Origin: DATFVA01 sp963832355
GTDB taxonomy: Bacteria > Bacteroidota > Ignavibacteria > Ignavibacteriales > Ignavibacteriaceae
NCBI GenBank assembly: GCA_963832355.1
Contig: CAWHTX010000014.1
Location: 372,001-436,000 of the forward strand
DNA: 64,000 nucleotides
Direction of reading: 5' to 3'
Numbering within the stretch: the stretch's first letter is position 1; every line of letters begins with the position of its first letter. Of this stretch, positions 27,428 through 36,201 are shown piece after piece. The translations under genes were made by a program, and so were the position numbers. The notes beneath the pieces were generated by a model, which had not been told where the DNA came from, did no database searches, and saw nothing but the letters and a program-made list of their open reading frames with translations.

Positions 27428-28512
27428 AAATGAAGAGAAATTTATTAATTCTGTTTTCTGTATTTATTCTTATACAGGGATGCGACAGGAAATTCAATGT
27501 TGACCAGCTTGTTGATCCGAATTCAACTGGTGGAAATATAGGCGGCGATACGGTTTACGTTCAATTGAATCCTGCCTGGGAAGGTTTCGATAATCCCCAG
27601 GATATAATGGTCGGAAGAGAACCTTTTATCTATGTGGCAGATACAGATAATGACAGGGTTGTTATGTTAAACCTTGACGGAGATGTTCTTGGATCAAGGA
27701 GCATAAAGCATCCTGTTGCCTTAGCACAGGATTATAAACTGAATCTGTTTGTCTGTGCAAAGCTGGATACGGTTATTTCAGGACAATCATTGACATTAAG
27801 TGCAGTATATAAGATTAATATGCTGGCAGCAGGACATAATATATCGGGCGCTCCCGCTAAAATTATTTTACCGCGGTCTAACTCCGATATAAATAATCCC
27901 GAAAGGGAGTATACCGGTGTATCAGTTTTTTATGATAATTCTTATTTCGTTGCGAGAACCGGTCCTCATAATAATACTTTAATTGATCCTGATAATTCTA
28001 TACTTTCCTTTGTGGTAAAAGAACTGCCGGATGGCACAGAAAAAGATTCACTGAAGGGAAGAGTCGGGAATATTGATCCTATAGGTGCAGGTGTTTTATC
28101 AGCTTATGGAATAAGCTCTATTATATCCTTTAATAAAACAAATTATGATATAATTACCACACTAACCGGGAATACAAACTTCAAGGTTCAGTGGCTTAAT
28201 TATGTTGAATCCAGGGACTATACCGGTTATCTAAATTATATATCACCTCAAAGCTCTGAACTTATGACACCAAACAGATTTGAGAAACCTGAGGGGGTAA
28301 CCCTGGATAATGCACAAAATATTATTGTGGCAGATATGGCAAAAGACAGCGTATTCAGGTTTAATCCTTTTGGTGATCTTCTTCAGGCATTCGGAGGTAG
28401 TGATGTTTTTGATAAACCTTCAGGCACTGCTTACTTCAATAAAACATTATATATCGCAGATTCGGGGAATAACAGAATATTAAGATTCATATTATCAACG
28501 GATATCAGATGA
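27424..28512 (+). CDS. NHL-repeat beta-propeller lipoprotein
   Basis: The 362-residue protein has a lipobox-like N-terminus (FILIQGC), predicting lipid attachment. NHL-type repeat segments are visible: FDNPQDIMVGREPFIYVADTDNDRVVMLNLDG (about 60-90), FEKPEGVTLDNAQNIIVAD (about 295-315) and FDKPSGTAYFNKTLYIADSGNNRILRF (about 330-356). These imply a six-bladed propeller, although the middle blades are divergent. NHL propellers generally bind protein, peptide or polysaccharide partners. It is translationally coupled on both sides (4-bp overlaps with the PorV-like gene and the PLD gene), so it is likely part of the same surface assembly. Confidence 0.82.
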   Translation: MKMKRNLLILFSVFILIQGCDRKFNVDQLVDPNSTGGNIGGDTVYVQLNPAWEGFDNPQDIMVGREPFIYVADTDNDRVVMLNLDGDVLGSRSIKHPVALAQDYKLNLFVCAKLDTVISGQSLTLSAVYKINMLAAGHNISGAPAKIILPRSNSDINNPEREYTGVSVFYDNSYFVARTGPHNNTLIDPDNSILSFVVKELPDGTEKDSLKGRVGNIDPIGAGVLSAYGISSIISFNKTNYDIITTLTGNTNFKVQWLNYVESRDYTGYLNYISPQSSELMTPNRFEKPEGVTLDNAQNIIVADMAKDSVFRFNPFGDLLQAFGGSDVFDKPSGTAYFNKTLYIADSGNNRILRFILSTDIR

Positions 28513-30809
28513 CAAAAAAACTTACCTTTCTCTTCGTACTGCTTACTGCACTCACATACTCACAGGTGCCCATTTCAGATATCAGGGTTAACGATTCCAA
28601 CGGTTCACCGCAGCTGCTGGGACAGTCTGTTACGGTTTCCGGCGTTGTAACATCTTCAAATCAGTTTGGATCAGCCGGACCAGCATCAATACAGGATAAT
28701 ACTGCCGGAATATGTGTTTACGGCAGCGGTTTTCCGGCTGCTGTAAATCTTGGCGATTCGGTGGTGGTTACAGCAGATATAACTCAGTTTAACGGCCTGA
28801 CGGAGCTGGACTACGACACAACGGCAGGGGCATCGTTCGAAATAATTTCTTCCGGACATCAGGTCGATCCCGAGGTCATTACTATAAGCGATATAAATAA
28901 TCAGGAATGGAACGGATTTGAAGAATATGAAGGAAAGCTTATCCGTTTAAATAATGTTACAATTTCAGGAAGCGGAAATTTTGCCGGCAATTCAAATTAT
29001 CCCATAACAGATGCTACAGGTTCTTCAGCAATACGAATAGATAACGATGTTAATACAATTATTGGCACACCTATTCCATCCGGTGAAATTGATATTGTTG
29101 GTATACTTCAGCAGTATGATAATTCACCTCCATACAGTTCCGGGTATCAGCTGTTTCCTCGTTTTATTGGTGATCTGGTTTATGATGGTGCGCCATTAAT
29201 CTTGAATCCTGTTTTTGCATCTGATATTGACACATCTTCTTTTACGGTGTACTTCAATACTGCAAGGAACGGCAACAGCCAGGTTAAATATGGACTGACC
29301 CCCGCGCTTGAAATGGATTCGGTTATTATAAATAATGATACGACTTTTCATGCTGTCCCTGTAACTGGTTTACAGCCCGCCACAAAGTATTATTACAAGG
29401 CTGTCTCGGATAACTCTTTAGGAAGGAGTGAAAGTTCACTTCAGAATGTTACTACGGCAACTAATGATACCAGTATTGGAAGCATTCATATCTATTTTAA
29501 TTTCCCGGTTGATACTACAGTAGCTATTCCGGGTAATTCTGCTCAAGGAAACAGCGATTTTAAAGCGCTTCTGATTCAAAGGATAAATGAAGCTCATTAT
29601 TCAATAGACCTGGCACTTTACAGCTTTTTTGAGATGCAGGACGTTGCAGATGCACTTATCCTTGCTAAAAACCGGGGAGTCAGGATAAGGGTGGTATACG
29701 ATGCCAGGAATATTCAGAATAGTATGCAGGCCCTGCTAAATGCCGGAATACTGATGAGCCAGCGTCCCTCAAATCTGAGCGGAATTATGCACAACAAGTT
29801 TTTTATCTTTGATGCGCGTGACACTATTCCCTCCAACGATTGGCTGTGGACAGGATCCTGGAACGTAACTTCAAATGAACTTAACTGGAAGAATAATGTG
29901 GTTGAGATAAATGATCCGGCCATAACAGCTGCCTACCAGACAGAGTTTGAAGAGATGTGGGGAAGCGATAATGATATTCCGAATCCTTCTAATGCCAGAT
30001 TCGGAAGTCAGAAAACTGATAATACCCCTCACTTCTTTAATATTGGCGGACGTGATGTACAACTTTACTTTAGTCCTTCCGATGGAACAACAAGCAAGAT
30101 TATAAACACTGTTAATACTGCTAATCAGAGTATTTATATGTCGCTGTACGTATTCACACGCGACGATATCGAACAGAATATACATGTAAGGTATCAAAGC
30201 GGTATCACAGATATAAAAGGAGTAATCGACCAGATTAACGTAACCGGATCGGAATTCACCAATCTTTCGGCTTATGCAGATATGTGGCATAATCCTTCAC
30301 CGACTCTGCACCACAAGTACGGAATTGTAGATGCATCAATGCCTGAAAGCGCTCCTTATGTAATTACAGGTTCACATAACTGGTCATCAGCTGCCGAGAA
30401 TGACAATGATGAGAATACTCTGATTATACAGGACCTTGATATAGCTAACCAGTATATGCAGGAGTTCAAAAAAAGATATAACGATGCCGGCGGGACAGGT
30501 GAGTTTATTGTTCCGGTAGGAGTAGAAAATAATCCGATTAAGAGTTTTAACTATACACTTTACCAGAATTATCCTAACCCGTTCAATCCTGTTACTACGA
30601 TCAGATTCCAGGTGCCGGTTACGGAGAAAGTTGAACTGAAGGTTTATGATATGCTGGGAAGGGAAGTAATGACCCTCTTTAATAAGGTTGCTCCTGCTGG
30701 TATTGTGGATGTGGATTTTAATGCAGGGAACCTTGCCAGCGGAATTTATATTTACCGGATCAAGGCGGGGGATTTCATCGCAGCTAAAAAGCTGATGCTG
30801 CTGAAATAA
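28509..30809 (+). CDS. Secreted phospholipase-D-fold phosphodiesterase/nuclease with OB, Fn3 and T9SS domains
   Basis: The 766-residue protein has a signal peptide (about 18 residues). An OB-fold-like domain follows (ISDIRVNDSNGSPQLLGQSV...VTVSGVV), then a fibronectin-III-like domain (about 230-315) and two PLD half-domains. Both HxKx4D motifs are complete: H428-K430-D435 (MHNKFFIFD) followed by WLWTGSWNVT, and H601-K603-D608 (HHKYGIVD) followed by ITGSHNWSS. The C-terminus is a canonical T9SS type A domain, NYPNPFNPVTTIRFQVP to KKLMLLK. The PLD superfamily includes phospholipases and nucleases. The OB domain and bacterial nuclease-like half-domain spacing lean toward nuclease or phosphodiesterase, but the substrate is not determined. 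It is last in the coupled operon and followed by an intrinsic terminator. Confidence 0.87.
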   Translation: MTKKLTFLFVLLTALTYSQVPISDIRVNDSNGSPQLLGQSVTVSGVVTSSNQFGSAGPASIQDNTAGICVYGSGFPAAVNLGDSVVVTADITQFNGLTELDYDTTAGASFEIISSGHQVDPEVITISDINNQEWNGFEEYEGKLIRLNNVTISGSGNFAGNSNYPITDATGSSAIRIDNDVNTIIGTPIPSGEIDIVGILQQYDNSPPYSSGYQLFPRFIGDLVYDGAPLILNPVFASDIDTSSFTVYFNTARNGNSQVKYGLTPALEMDSVIINNDTTFHAVPVTGLQPATKYYYKAVSDNSLGRSESSLQNVTTATNDTSIGSIHIYFNFPVDTTVAIPGNSAQGNSDFKALLIQRINEAHYSIDLALYSFFEMQDVADALILAKNRGVRIRVVYDARNIQNSMQALLNAGILMSQRPSNLSGIMHNKFFIFDARDTIPSNDWLWTGSWNVTSNELNWKNNVVEINDPAITAAYQTEFEEMWGSDNDIPNPSNARFGSQKTDNTPHFFNIGGRDVQLYFSPSDGTTSKIINTVNTANQSIYMSLYVFTRDDIEQNIHVRYQSGITDIKGVIDQINVTGSEFTNLSAYADMWHNPSPTLHHKYGIVDASMPESAPYVITGSHNWSSAAENDNDENTLIIQDLDIANQYMQEFKKRYNDAGGTGEFIVPVGVENNPIKSFNYTLYQNYPNPFNPVTTIRFQVPVTEKVELKVYDMLGREVMTLFNKVAPAGIVDVDFNAGNLASGIYIYRIKAGDFIAAKKLMLLK

Positions 30810-30825
30810 ATCTGATTTTAAGCTA

Positions 30826-30852
30826 AAAAGCCCCGGATTTGCCGGGGTTTTT
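30826..30852 (+). terminator. Rho-independent terminator after the PLD gene
   Basis: The stem CCCCGG (30831-30836) / CCGGGG (30842-30847) with loop ATTTG is preceded by an A run and followed by TTTTT. It closes the coupled surface operon before atpD. Confidence 0.9.
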
Positions 30853-30885
30853 AGTTATGAAGCTGAATTCTGTATACAGTTTTTA

Positions 30886-30917
30886 TTTGTAAAATCTTAG
30901 TCAAATCCTTAAATTTG
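30886..30917 (+). promoter_or_regulatory. Bacteroidetes-type promoter of atpDC
   Basis: TTTG (30886-30889), a 20-bp spacer, then TAAATTTG (30910-30917) matches the Bacteroidota consensus. It lies between the upstream terminator and the atpD start at 30949, and an AAGGA ribosome binding site precedes the ATG. Confidence 0.65.
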
Positions 30918-30948
30918 TAGACTAAATTTCTAAGAATAAGGAATAATA

Positions 30949-32358
30949 ATGAGTGAAGTTAAAGGCAAAATCATACAGGTTATTGGTCCTGTAATTGATA
31001 TTGAATTTGAAAACGGTCATCTCCCAAGGATATACAATTCAATAAGAATTCCACGTACTACTACCGAAGGTGAAGAAAATAATCTCATTGTTGAAGTTCA
31101 GCAGCACCTGGGTGAAGACAGGGTGCGTGCGGTTGCAATGGATTCCACTGACGGTCTGGTCAGGGGAATGGACGCATTCGATACAGGTGAACCGATTTCT
31201 GTACCGGTTGGGCCTTCAACATTGGGAAGACTTATAAATGTTATCGGAAACGCAATTGATTCTGAGGGCGAAATTAAAGCCGAAAAAAGATATCCTATTC
31301 ATCGACCTGCCCCTGCTTTTAAAAACCTTACTACGCAGCAGGAAATTTTCGAAACTGGTATCAAGGTTATCGACCTGATTGAGCCTTATTCCAAAGGCGG
31401 TAAAACCGGTCTCTTCGGCGGTGCCGGTGTTGGTAAAACTGTAATTATACAGGAGCTTATTCATAACATCGCCCAGGAACACGGCGGTTATTCAGTATTT
31501 GCCGGTGTTGGTGAACGTACCCGTGAGGGTAACGATCTCTGGCGTGAGATGAAGGAATCGGGCGTGCTTGAAAAGACTGCGCTTGTGTTCGGTCAGATGA
31601 ACGAACCTCCCGGAGCAAGACTTAGAGTAGCACTCACCGGTTTGACAGTCTCTGAATATTTCAGGGATGAGGAGGGAAGAGATGTTCTTCTCTTTATTGA
31701 TAATATTTTCCGTTTTACCCAGGCAGGATCTGAGGTATCAGCGCTTCTGGGACGTATGCCTTCTGCTGTGGGCTATCAGCCGAACCTTGCTACTGAGATG
31801 GGTGCTCTCCAGGAAAGAATTACTTCAACGGATAAAGGTTCTATTACATCTGTACAGGCTATTTACGTGCCTGCGGATGACTTGACTGACCCTGCTCCGG
31901 CTGCAGTTTTTGCTCACCTTGATGCAACAACTGTGTTAAGCCGCCAGATCTCCGAGCTTGGTATTTATCCTGCAGTTGATCCCCTTGATTCTACTTCGAG
32001 AATTATGGAACCCGGCATCCTTGGCCAGGAGCACTATGATGTTGCACGTCTCTGTAAAGAGATCCTTCAGCAGTATAAAGATCTTCAGGATATCATTAAC
32101 ATTCTCGGTATGGATGAACTTAGTGATGAGGATAAGACTACAGTAAGGAGAGCAAGAAGGATCCAGAGATTCTTCAGCCAGCCTTTCCACGTTGCTGAGC
32201 AGTTTACAGGCTTCAAGGGAAAATATGTTAAGCTTGAGGAGACCATCAGAAGCTTCAGGGAAATTATTGACGGTAAGCATGACGATCTTCCTGAATCAGC
32301 CTTTATGTATGTTGGAACGATTGAAGAAGCAGTAGAAAAAGCAAAGAAGATGAGTTAA
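30949..32358 (+). CDS. atpD: F1Fo ATP synthase subunit beta
   Basis: The 469-residue catalytic F1 subunit has Walker A GGAGVGKT (about residues 157-164), Walker B VLLFIDNIFRFTQAGSEVSALLGRMPSAVGYQP, the catalytic GERTREG loop, and DELSDEDK (DELSEED-type) near the C-terminus. All active-site elements are intact and the length is normal. It makes or uses ATP at the inner membrane. It is followed 2 bp later by atpC, but no other atp genes are adjacent. A split atpDC pair is known in the Chlorobi lineage. Confidence 0.98.
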   Translation: MSEVKGKIIQVIGPVIDIEFENGHLPRIYNSIRIPRTTTEGEENNLIVEVQQHLGEDRVRAVAMDSTDGLVRGMDAFDTGEPISVPVGPSTLGRLINVIGNAIDSEGEIKAEKRYPIHRPAPAFKNLTTQQEIFETGIKVIDLIEPYSKGGKTGLFGGAGVGKTVIIQELIHNIAQEHGGYSVFAGVGERTREGNDLWREMKESGVLEKTALVFGQMNEPPGARLRVALTGLTVSEYFRDEEGRDVLLFIDNIFRFTQAGSEVSALLGRMPSAVGYQPNLATEMGALQERITSTDKGSITSVQAIYVPADDLTDPAPAAVFAHLDATTVLSRQISELGIYPAVDPLDSTSRIMEPGILGQEHYDVARLCKEILQQYKDLQDIINILGMDELSDEDKTTVRRARRIQRFFSQPFHVAEQFTGFKGKYVKLEETIRSFREIIDGKHDDLPESAFMYVGTIEEAVEKAKKMS

Positions 32359-32360
32359 TT

Positions 32361-32780
32361 ATGTCAGCTTTAACTATTGAAATAATTACACCGAGCAAGA
32401 TTCAATTCAAAGGTGAAGTGCAGTCGGTTACAATACCCGGAACTGATGGAAGTTTCCAGGTATTAAAAAACCATGCTCCATTGATGAGTACTTTTGAGAT
32501 TGGTGAGGTTAAAGTTGTACTACCTGATGGAAAAGAGACTATGTATGCTACAGGCGGCGGTACAGTTGAAGTGCTTGATAATCACGTGCTGGTACTTGCC
32601 GATTCCCTGGAGGAAATAACCGATATTGATATTGAAAGAGCACGCAGCGCCAAGGAAAGAGCAGAAAACAGGCTTGCTCATAAAACTGACACAACTGATG
32701 TCGAAAGAGCGGAAAATGCCTTAATGCGTGCTATCAACAGACTTAGACTGGTAGAAAAGTATATCAGGGCAGAAGTTTGA
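32361..32780 (+). CDS. atpC: F1Fo ATP synthase subunit epsilon
   Basis: The 139-residue protein has the N-terminal beta-sandwich (LTIEIITPSKIQFKGEVQSVTIPGTDGSFQVLKNHAPLMS) and the C-terminal two-helix hairpin (about 88-139, rich in Arg, Ala and Glu), which can inhibit ATP hydrolysis. It is the central-stalk subunit coupling rotation to catalysis. It pairs with atpD as in other bacteria and ends the short atpDC operon. Confidence 0.95.
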   Translation: MSALTIEIITPSKIQFKGEVQSVTIPGTDGSFQVLKNHAPLMSTFEIGEVKVVLPDGKETMYATGGGTVEVLDNHVLVLADSLEEITDIDIERARSAKERAENRLAHKTDTTDVERAENALMRAINRLRLVEKYIRAEV

Positions 32781-32791
32781 TTATTGAATAT

Positions 32792-32829
32792 TGAAAATTG
32801 CAGATTGAATATTTGATCTGCAATTTTCA
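32792..32829. terminator. Hairpin between convergent atpC and Lon-N genes
   Basis: A perfect 14-bp inverted repeat (TGAAAATTGCAGAT at 32792-32805, ATCTGCAATTTTCA at 32816-32829) has a 10-nt loop. The A-rich left arm and T-rich right arm would allow termination from either side, which suits the convergent genes here. Confidence 0.6.
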
Positions 32830-32936
32830 CTCCTTAAAGCGCAAAATTCCCCGATGAGCAGTCATACCAAATCACAGAAACCCGCATAGACAATAAAGTT
32901 CCTATATCCTGATATTCAATTATAGATCTTAAATTT

Positions 32937-33563
32937 TCAATTATTAATGTATCCGTCGCTCATAATGATGCTGCGGTAGGTGGCAGATTCCGAGATCTGA
33001 TTCTCGAGGGTTTCATAGTGGTCGATAAGGTAATTCACTCTTTCATTCTCATCCCTTAGAGTTAAAAGCGACTGCTGCTGCTGTAACGAAAGTCCCGATT
33101 TTTCAGCAAGTTTAAACGATTTTAATCCCGTCTCCTCATAGTTTCTCCAAAAGGCTTCTTCAAGCTGGAAGTTAGTCTTTTCTATGATCTTCTCGAAAGA
33201 TTCTCGCAGCTGATCAAGCAGTGAGGGATTAACTTCTGAAGTAAAATCCTCATACTCCGAAACTTCGGCAATCAGATATTTATCCGGGTGAGAGTAAACG
33301 TTATCGATAAAAAATCGCCCCCGGCCGACAACTGATATATCGATCTCCCCGTTATCAAATTTCTGCAGAATATCTTCTATCTCTACATAACTGCCGATCT
33401 TTGCAAGTTCTTTATCAATCCTGGTAACAATTCCGAACCCGGTCTTTTCATTAAGACACCGGTTTATCATCTTCTTATATCTCTCTTCAAAGATGTGAAG
33501 AGGATACTTGGATGCCGGAAATACAACGATGTTTAACGGAAATAATGGAATTTCTTTTGACAT
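32937..33563 (-). CDS. LON substrate-binding (N-terminal) domain protein
   Basis: I start at the ATG at 33563 (208 residues), because the protein then begins MSKEIPLFPLNIVVFPASKYPLHIFEERYKKM, the classic start of LON-N-domain proteins. The longer open frame would overlap the sodA coding end. The family motif GIVTRIDKELAKIGSYVEIEDI follows. There is no AAA+ or Ser-Lys protease domain, so it is a stand-alone substrate-binding domain. Such proteins are of unclear function and may bind unfolded proteins. It is the last gene of the leftward isc-sod block. Confidence 0.85.
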   Translation of the reverse strand: MSKEIPLFPLNIVVFPASKYPLHIFEERYKKMINRCLNEKTGFGIVTRIDKELAKIGSYVEIEDILQKFDNGEIDISVVGRGRFFIDNVYSHPDKYLIAEVSEYEDFTSEVNPSLLDQLRESFEKIIEKTNFQLEEAFWRNYEETGLKSFKLAEKSGLSLQQQQSLLTLRDENERVNYLIDHYETLENQISESATYRSIIMSDGYINN

Positions 33564-33612
33564 TTTGATATATAAAAATGAGGCGGAATTGCTTCCGCCC
33601 CGGTTTAACACT

Positions 33613-34221
33613 TTATTTTGCTTCTTTAAGTCTTCTGGCAACCTCGTCCCAGTTGATAACGTTCCACCAGTTATCTATGTATTCCGGACGACGGTTCTGA
33701 TATTTTAAATAATCTGCATGTTCCCAAACATCAAGTCCTAATATCGGTGTACCTTTATCATCAGCAACATCCATAATGGGATTGTCCTGGTTTGGAGTTG
33801 AAGTGATGGCCAGTTTCCCGTCCTGAATAATAAGCCAGGCCCATCCTGAGCCGAATCTTGTTGCTGCTGCATTAGCAAATTTTTTCTTAAATTCCTCAAA
33901 CGATCCAAATGAAGAATTTATAGCACTTTCAAGATCACCTTTCGGAAATCCTCCACCATCTTTCTTCATAATTGTCCAGAAGAGTGAATGGTTGTAATGA
34001 CCTCCTCCGTTGTTCCTGACACCAGCAGGGTGTTTGGATGCATTTTTCAGTATTTCTTCAAGTGATTTGCTCTCAAGATCTGTTCCCGCAACTGCATCAT
34101 TCAGTTTAGTAACGTAGCCGTTGTGGTGCTTTGTGTAATGAATCTCCATAGTCGTTTTGTCGATATAGGGTTCAAGCGCGTCATATCCATAAGGTAGCTT
34201 AGGCAATTCAAATTTTCCCAT
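33613..34221 (-). CDS. sodA: Superoxide dismutase, Mn-type by sequence
   Basis: The 202-residue protein starts KFELPKLPYGYDALEPYID. Metal ligands are H28 (in MEIHYTKHHNGY), the His of GGGHYNHSLFW, and Asp/His in GLDVWEHADYLKY. The NQDNP segment carries the glutamine that marks manganese enzymes; iron enzymes usually have AGTP there. The Tyr directly after HA in the common WEHAYYL motif is Asp here, a second-sphere difference. It dismutates superoxide in the cytoplasm. A good GGAGG ribosome binding site fixes the start. It follows iscA, fitting protection of iron-sulfur clusters. Confidence 0.95.
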   Translation of the reverse strand: MGKFELPKLPYGYDALEPYIDKTTMEIHYTKHHNGYVTKLNDAVAGTDLESKSLEEILKNASKHPAGVRNNGGGHYNHSLFWTIMKKDGGGFPKGDLESAINSSFGSFEEFKKKFANAAATRFGSGWAWLIIQDGKLAITSTPNQDNPIMDVADDKGTPILGLDVWEHADYLKYQNRRPEYIDNWWNVINWDEVARRLKEAK

Positions 34222-34274
34222 GTATTTAACCTCCGTGTTTAATTAATGAAATTATAATTTTTAATCTTTATTTC

Positions 34275-34625
34275 TCAGACCCCAAAAGATTCTCCGCATC
34301 CGCAGGTCTTCTTTGCATTAGGGTTATTGAATATAAATCCTTTTCCATTCAGTCCATCGGTAAAGTCGAGTTCTGTGCCCATAAGGTAAAACAAACTCTT
34401 TCCGTCAACGAACAGCTTTATTCCTTTATCTTCGATCACGGTGTCACCTTCCTTTGCTTCTGCATCGAATCCGAGGGTGTAGGTCAATCCGGAACATCCT
34501 CCTCCTTTGACACCTACTCTTAATCCGTAGTTATCAGGAATGTTGTTTTCGTTCCTTATCTGTACAACTTCTTTAGCTGCTTTTTCTGTTATGTTTATAT
34601 CGTTCTCAACTTTAGTATCCGGCAT
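34275..34625 (-). CDS. Iron-sulfur cluster carrier of IscA/ErpA/HesB type
   Basis: The 116-residue A-type carrier has the three conserved cysteines: C44 in GGGCSGLTY and C108/C110 in TCGCGESFGV. These bind iron or a cluster for transfer to apo-proteins. Length and motifs fit ErpA/IscA; I cannot tell which. It belongs to the leftward block with iscR, iscS and sodA. Confidence 0.93.
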   Translation of the reverse strand: MPDTKVENDINITEKAAKEVVQIRNENNIPDNYGLRVGVKGGGCSGLTYTLGFDAEAKEGDTVIEDKGIKLFVDGKSLFYLMGTELDFTDGLNGKGFIFNNPNAKKTCGCGESFGV

Positions 34626-34686
34626 TTTCTGTTCCCTTTGTTTTGATTAAAATGAATTTATAAACAATTATTTAAACTTATGATAC

Positions 34687-34995
34687 TTATAAAGGATCGC
34701 CTGGGACAGTCGTCACAAATTCGGGATAATTTACAGTCCATCCCTGATCATTGACAGGAATGAATATTGTCTTTTCCTCGAGATAAGCTGCCATTTCTTT
34801 TGCAAGCTGATCCGACTCAGCATATGAAATCTTAATCCCTTTCAGTTCAAGATATTTCCTGATTCCGTACTGGAAGTCCCTGTAGAAAAAATTGGATTTA
34901 TGAAACAGGGGATACCTGGCTTTAAGAAAGTTTAAAAACTGTGCATCTTCAATTTTCAGCAGGCTGAAGTATTCGTTTAGTTTTCCCTGAAGCAT
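34687..34995 (-). CDS. Conserved-looking small protein of unknown function in the isc block
   Basis: The 102-residue soluble protein is mostly helical for residues 1-75, with a short beta-like C-terminus (FIPVNDQGWTVNYPEF). It contains no cysteine, so it cannot be a cluster scaffold. No family was recognised. It lies 14 bp after the iscS stop and before iscA, in a position where an IscU scaffold is usually found. Its context suggests an accessory role in cluster assembly or in regulating the desulfurase, which is only an inference. Confidence 0.75.
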   Translation of the reverse strand: MLQGKLNEYFSLLKIEDAQFLNFLKARYPLFHKSNFFYRDFQYGIRKYLELKGIKISYAESDQLAKEMAAYLEEKTIFIPVNDQGWTVNYPEFVTTVPGDPL

Positions 34996-35009
34996 TTTTT
35001 ATCCTATAA

Positions 35010-36188
35010 TTAGTGAATAATATTTTCATGTAAGTTATATGGTGAATTTTTTCTTAGTTTCTTCACCACTTCGATCACTTCTTTAATAACAAAGTTAATT
35101 TCTTCTTCCGTATTAAATCTTCCAGGTCCAAATCTCACAGATGATTTTGCAAGTTCTTCGCTTAGACCTATTGCTCTAAGTACGTGACTCGGCTTAAGAG
35201 AAGCAGACGTACAGGCAGAGCCCGTTGATACTGCTATATCTCTCAGGTTCATTATAAACTTGTCTGACCTGATGCCATTAAAACATATATTTAAATTATT
35301 AGGGAGATGGTTATCCGGATCACCATTCAAACGGATATTTTCAATCTCTTCTGTAAACCTGTTAAGTATCTTCGATCTATATGATGCAATCCTGGTGTAT
35401 TCCGTTTCAAAACTGGTTGCAGCAATCTCAAGAGCCTTACCAAATCCAACTATACCGGGTACATTTAAAGTTCCTGAACGCAGACCGTTTTCATGTCCTC
35501 CGCCCAATATTAAAGGCTTTAGCCGGATTTTTGGCTCCTTCTTCTTAATGTACAGTGCTCCGGTTCCTTTGGGCCCGTAAATTTTGTGAGCCGAAAAGGA
35601 AATCAGGTCAGCATTGTTCGCCCTAAACTTAATTTTGCCGATTGCCTGGGAAGCATCAGTATGAAACAGAACATTTTTTTCTCTGCAGATCCGGCCCATA
35701 GCTTCGACATCATATACATTCCCAATCTCGTTATTAGCGGTCATTATTGAAACCAGCAGAGTGTCCTTCCTTATTGCTTTTTCCACATCTTCAGGATCTA
35801 TTCTGCCGCAGCTGTCTACTGGCAGGATAGTCAGCTCAAATCCCCTGGCTTCAAGAGACTTCAGGGAATCAAGCACGGCACTATGTTCAACTGCAGAGGT
35901 AATGATATGCCTGCCTTTAGAACTGTAACTTTCAGCAATGCCTGAGTGAGCAAGGTTTATTGATTCAGTTGCCCCGCTCGTAAAGATTATTTCACCCGGT
36001 TCTGCCCCTATAAATTCAGCTATTTTTCTCCTGGAGAGTTTTACAGCACTTTCGGCTTCCCATCCGTATGAATGATCCCGGCTGGCTGCATTTCCAAACT
36101 TCTCCGTTAGCCAGGGAAGCATAGCATCAAGTACCGCGGGATCGAGGGGGGTGGTAGCCTGGTTATCTAAATATACAGGTAATTTCAT
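35010..36188 (-). CDS. iscS: Cysteine desulfurase, IscS/NifS family
   Basis: The 392-residue pyridoxal-phosphate enzyme has the N-terminal YLDNQATTPLDP, the PLP lysine K202 in SFSAHKIYGPKG and the persulfide cysteine C326 in STGSACTSASLKPSHVL. The SSGSACTS-type loop identifies class I (IscS/NifS) desulfurases. It supplies sulfur for iron-sulfur clusters and other thio-cofactors. It starts 13 bp after the IscR-like regulator, so the two form an operon. Confidence 0.96.
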   Translation of the reverse strand: MKLPVYLDNQATTPLDPAVLDAMLPWLTEKFGNAASRDHSYGWEAESAVKLSRRKIAEFIGAEPGEIIFTSGATESINLAHSGIAESYSSKGRHIITSAVEHSAVLDSLKSLEARGFELTILPVDSCGRIDPEDVEKAIRKDTLLVSIMTANNEIGNVYDVEAMGRICREKNVLFHTDASQAIGKIKFRANNADLISFSAHKIYGPKGTGALYIKKKEPKIRLKPLILGGGHENGLRSGTLNVPGIVGFGKALEIAATSFETEYTRIASYRSKILNRFTEEIENIRLNGDPDNHLPNNLNICFNGIRSDKFIMNLRDIAVSTGSACTSASLKPSHVLRAIGLSEELAKSSVRFGPGRFNTEEEINFVIKEVIEVVKKLRKNSPYNLHENIIH

Positions 36189-36201
36189 ACGATGTTATAC
36201 T

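Noticed and set aside
33564..33641. Longer N-terminus for the LON-domain protein
   Set aside because: It would overlap the sodA coding end and add 26 non-conserved residues before the typical MxxEIPLFPL start.
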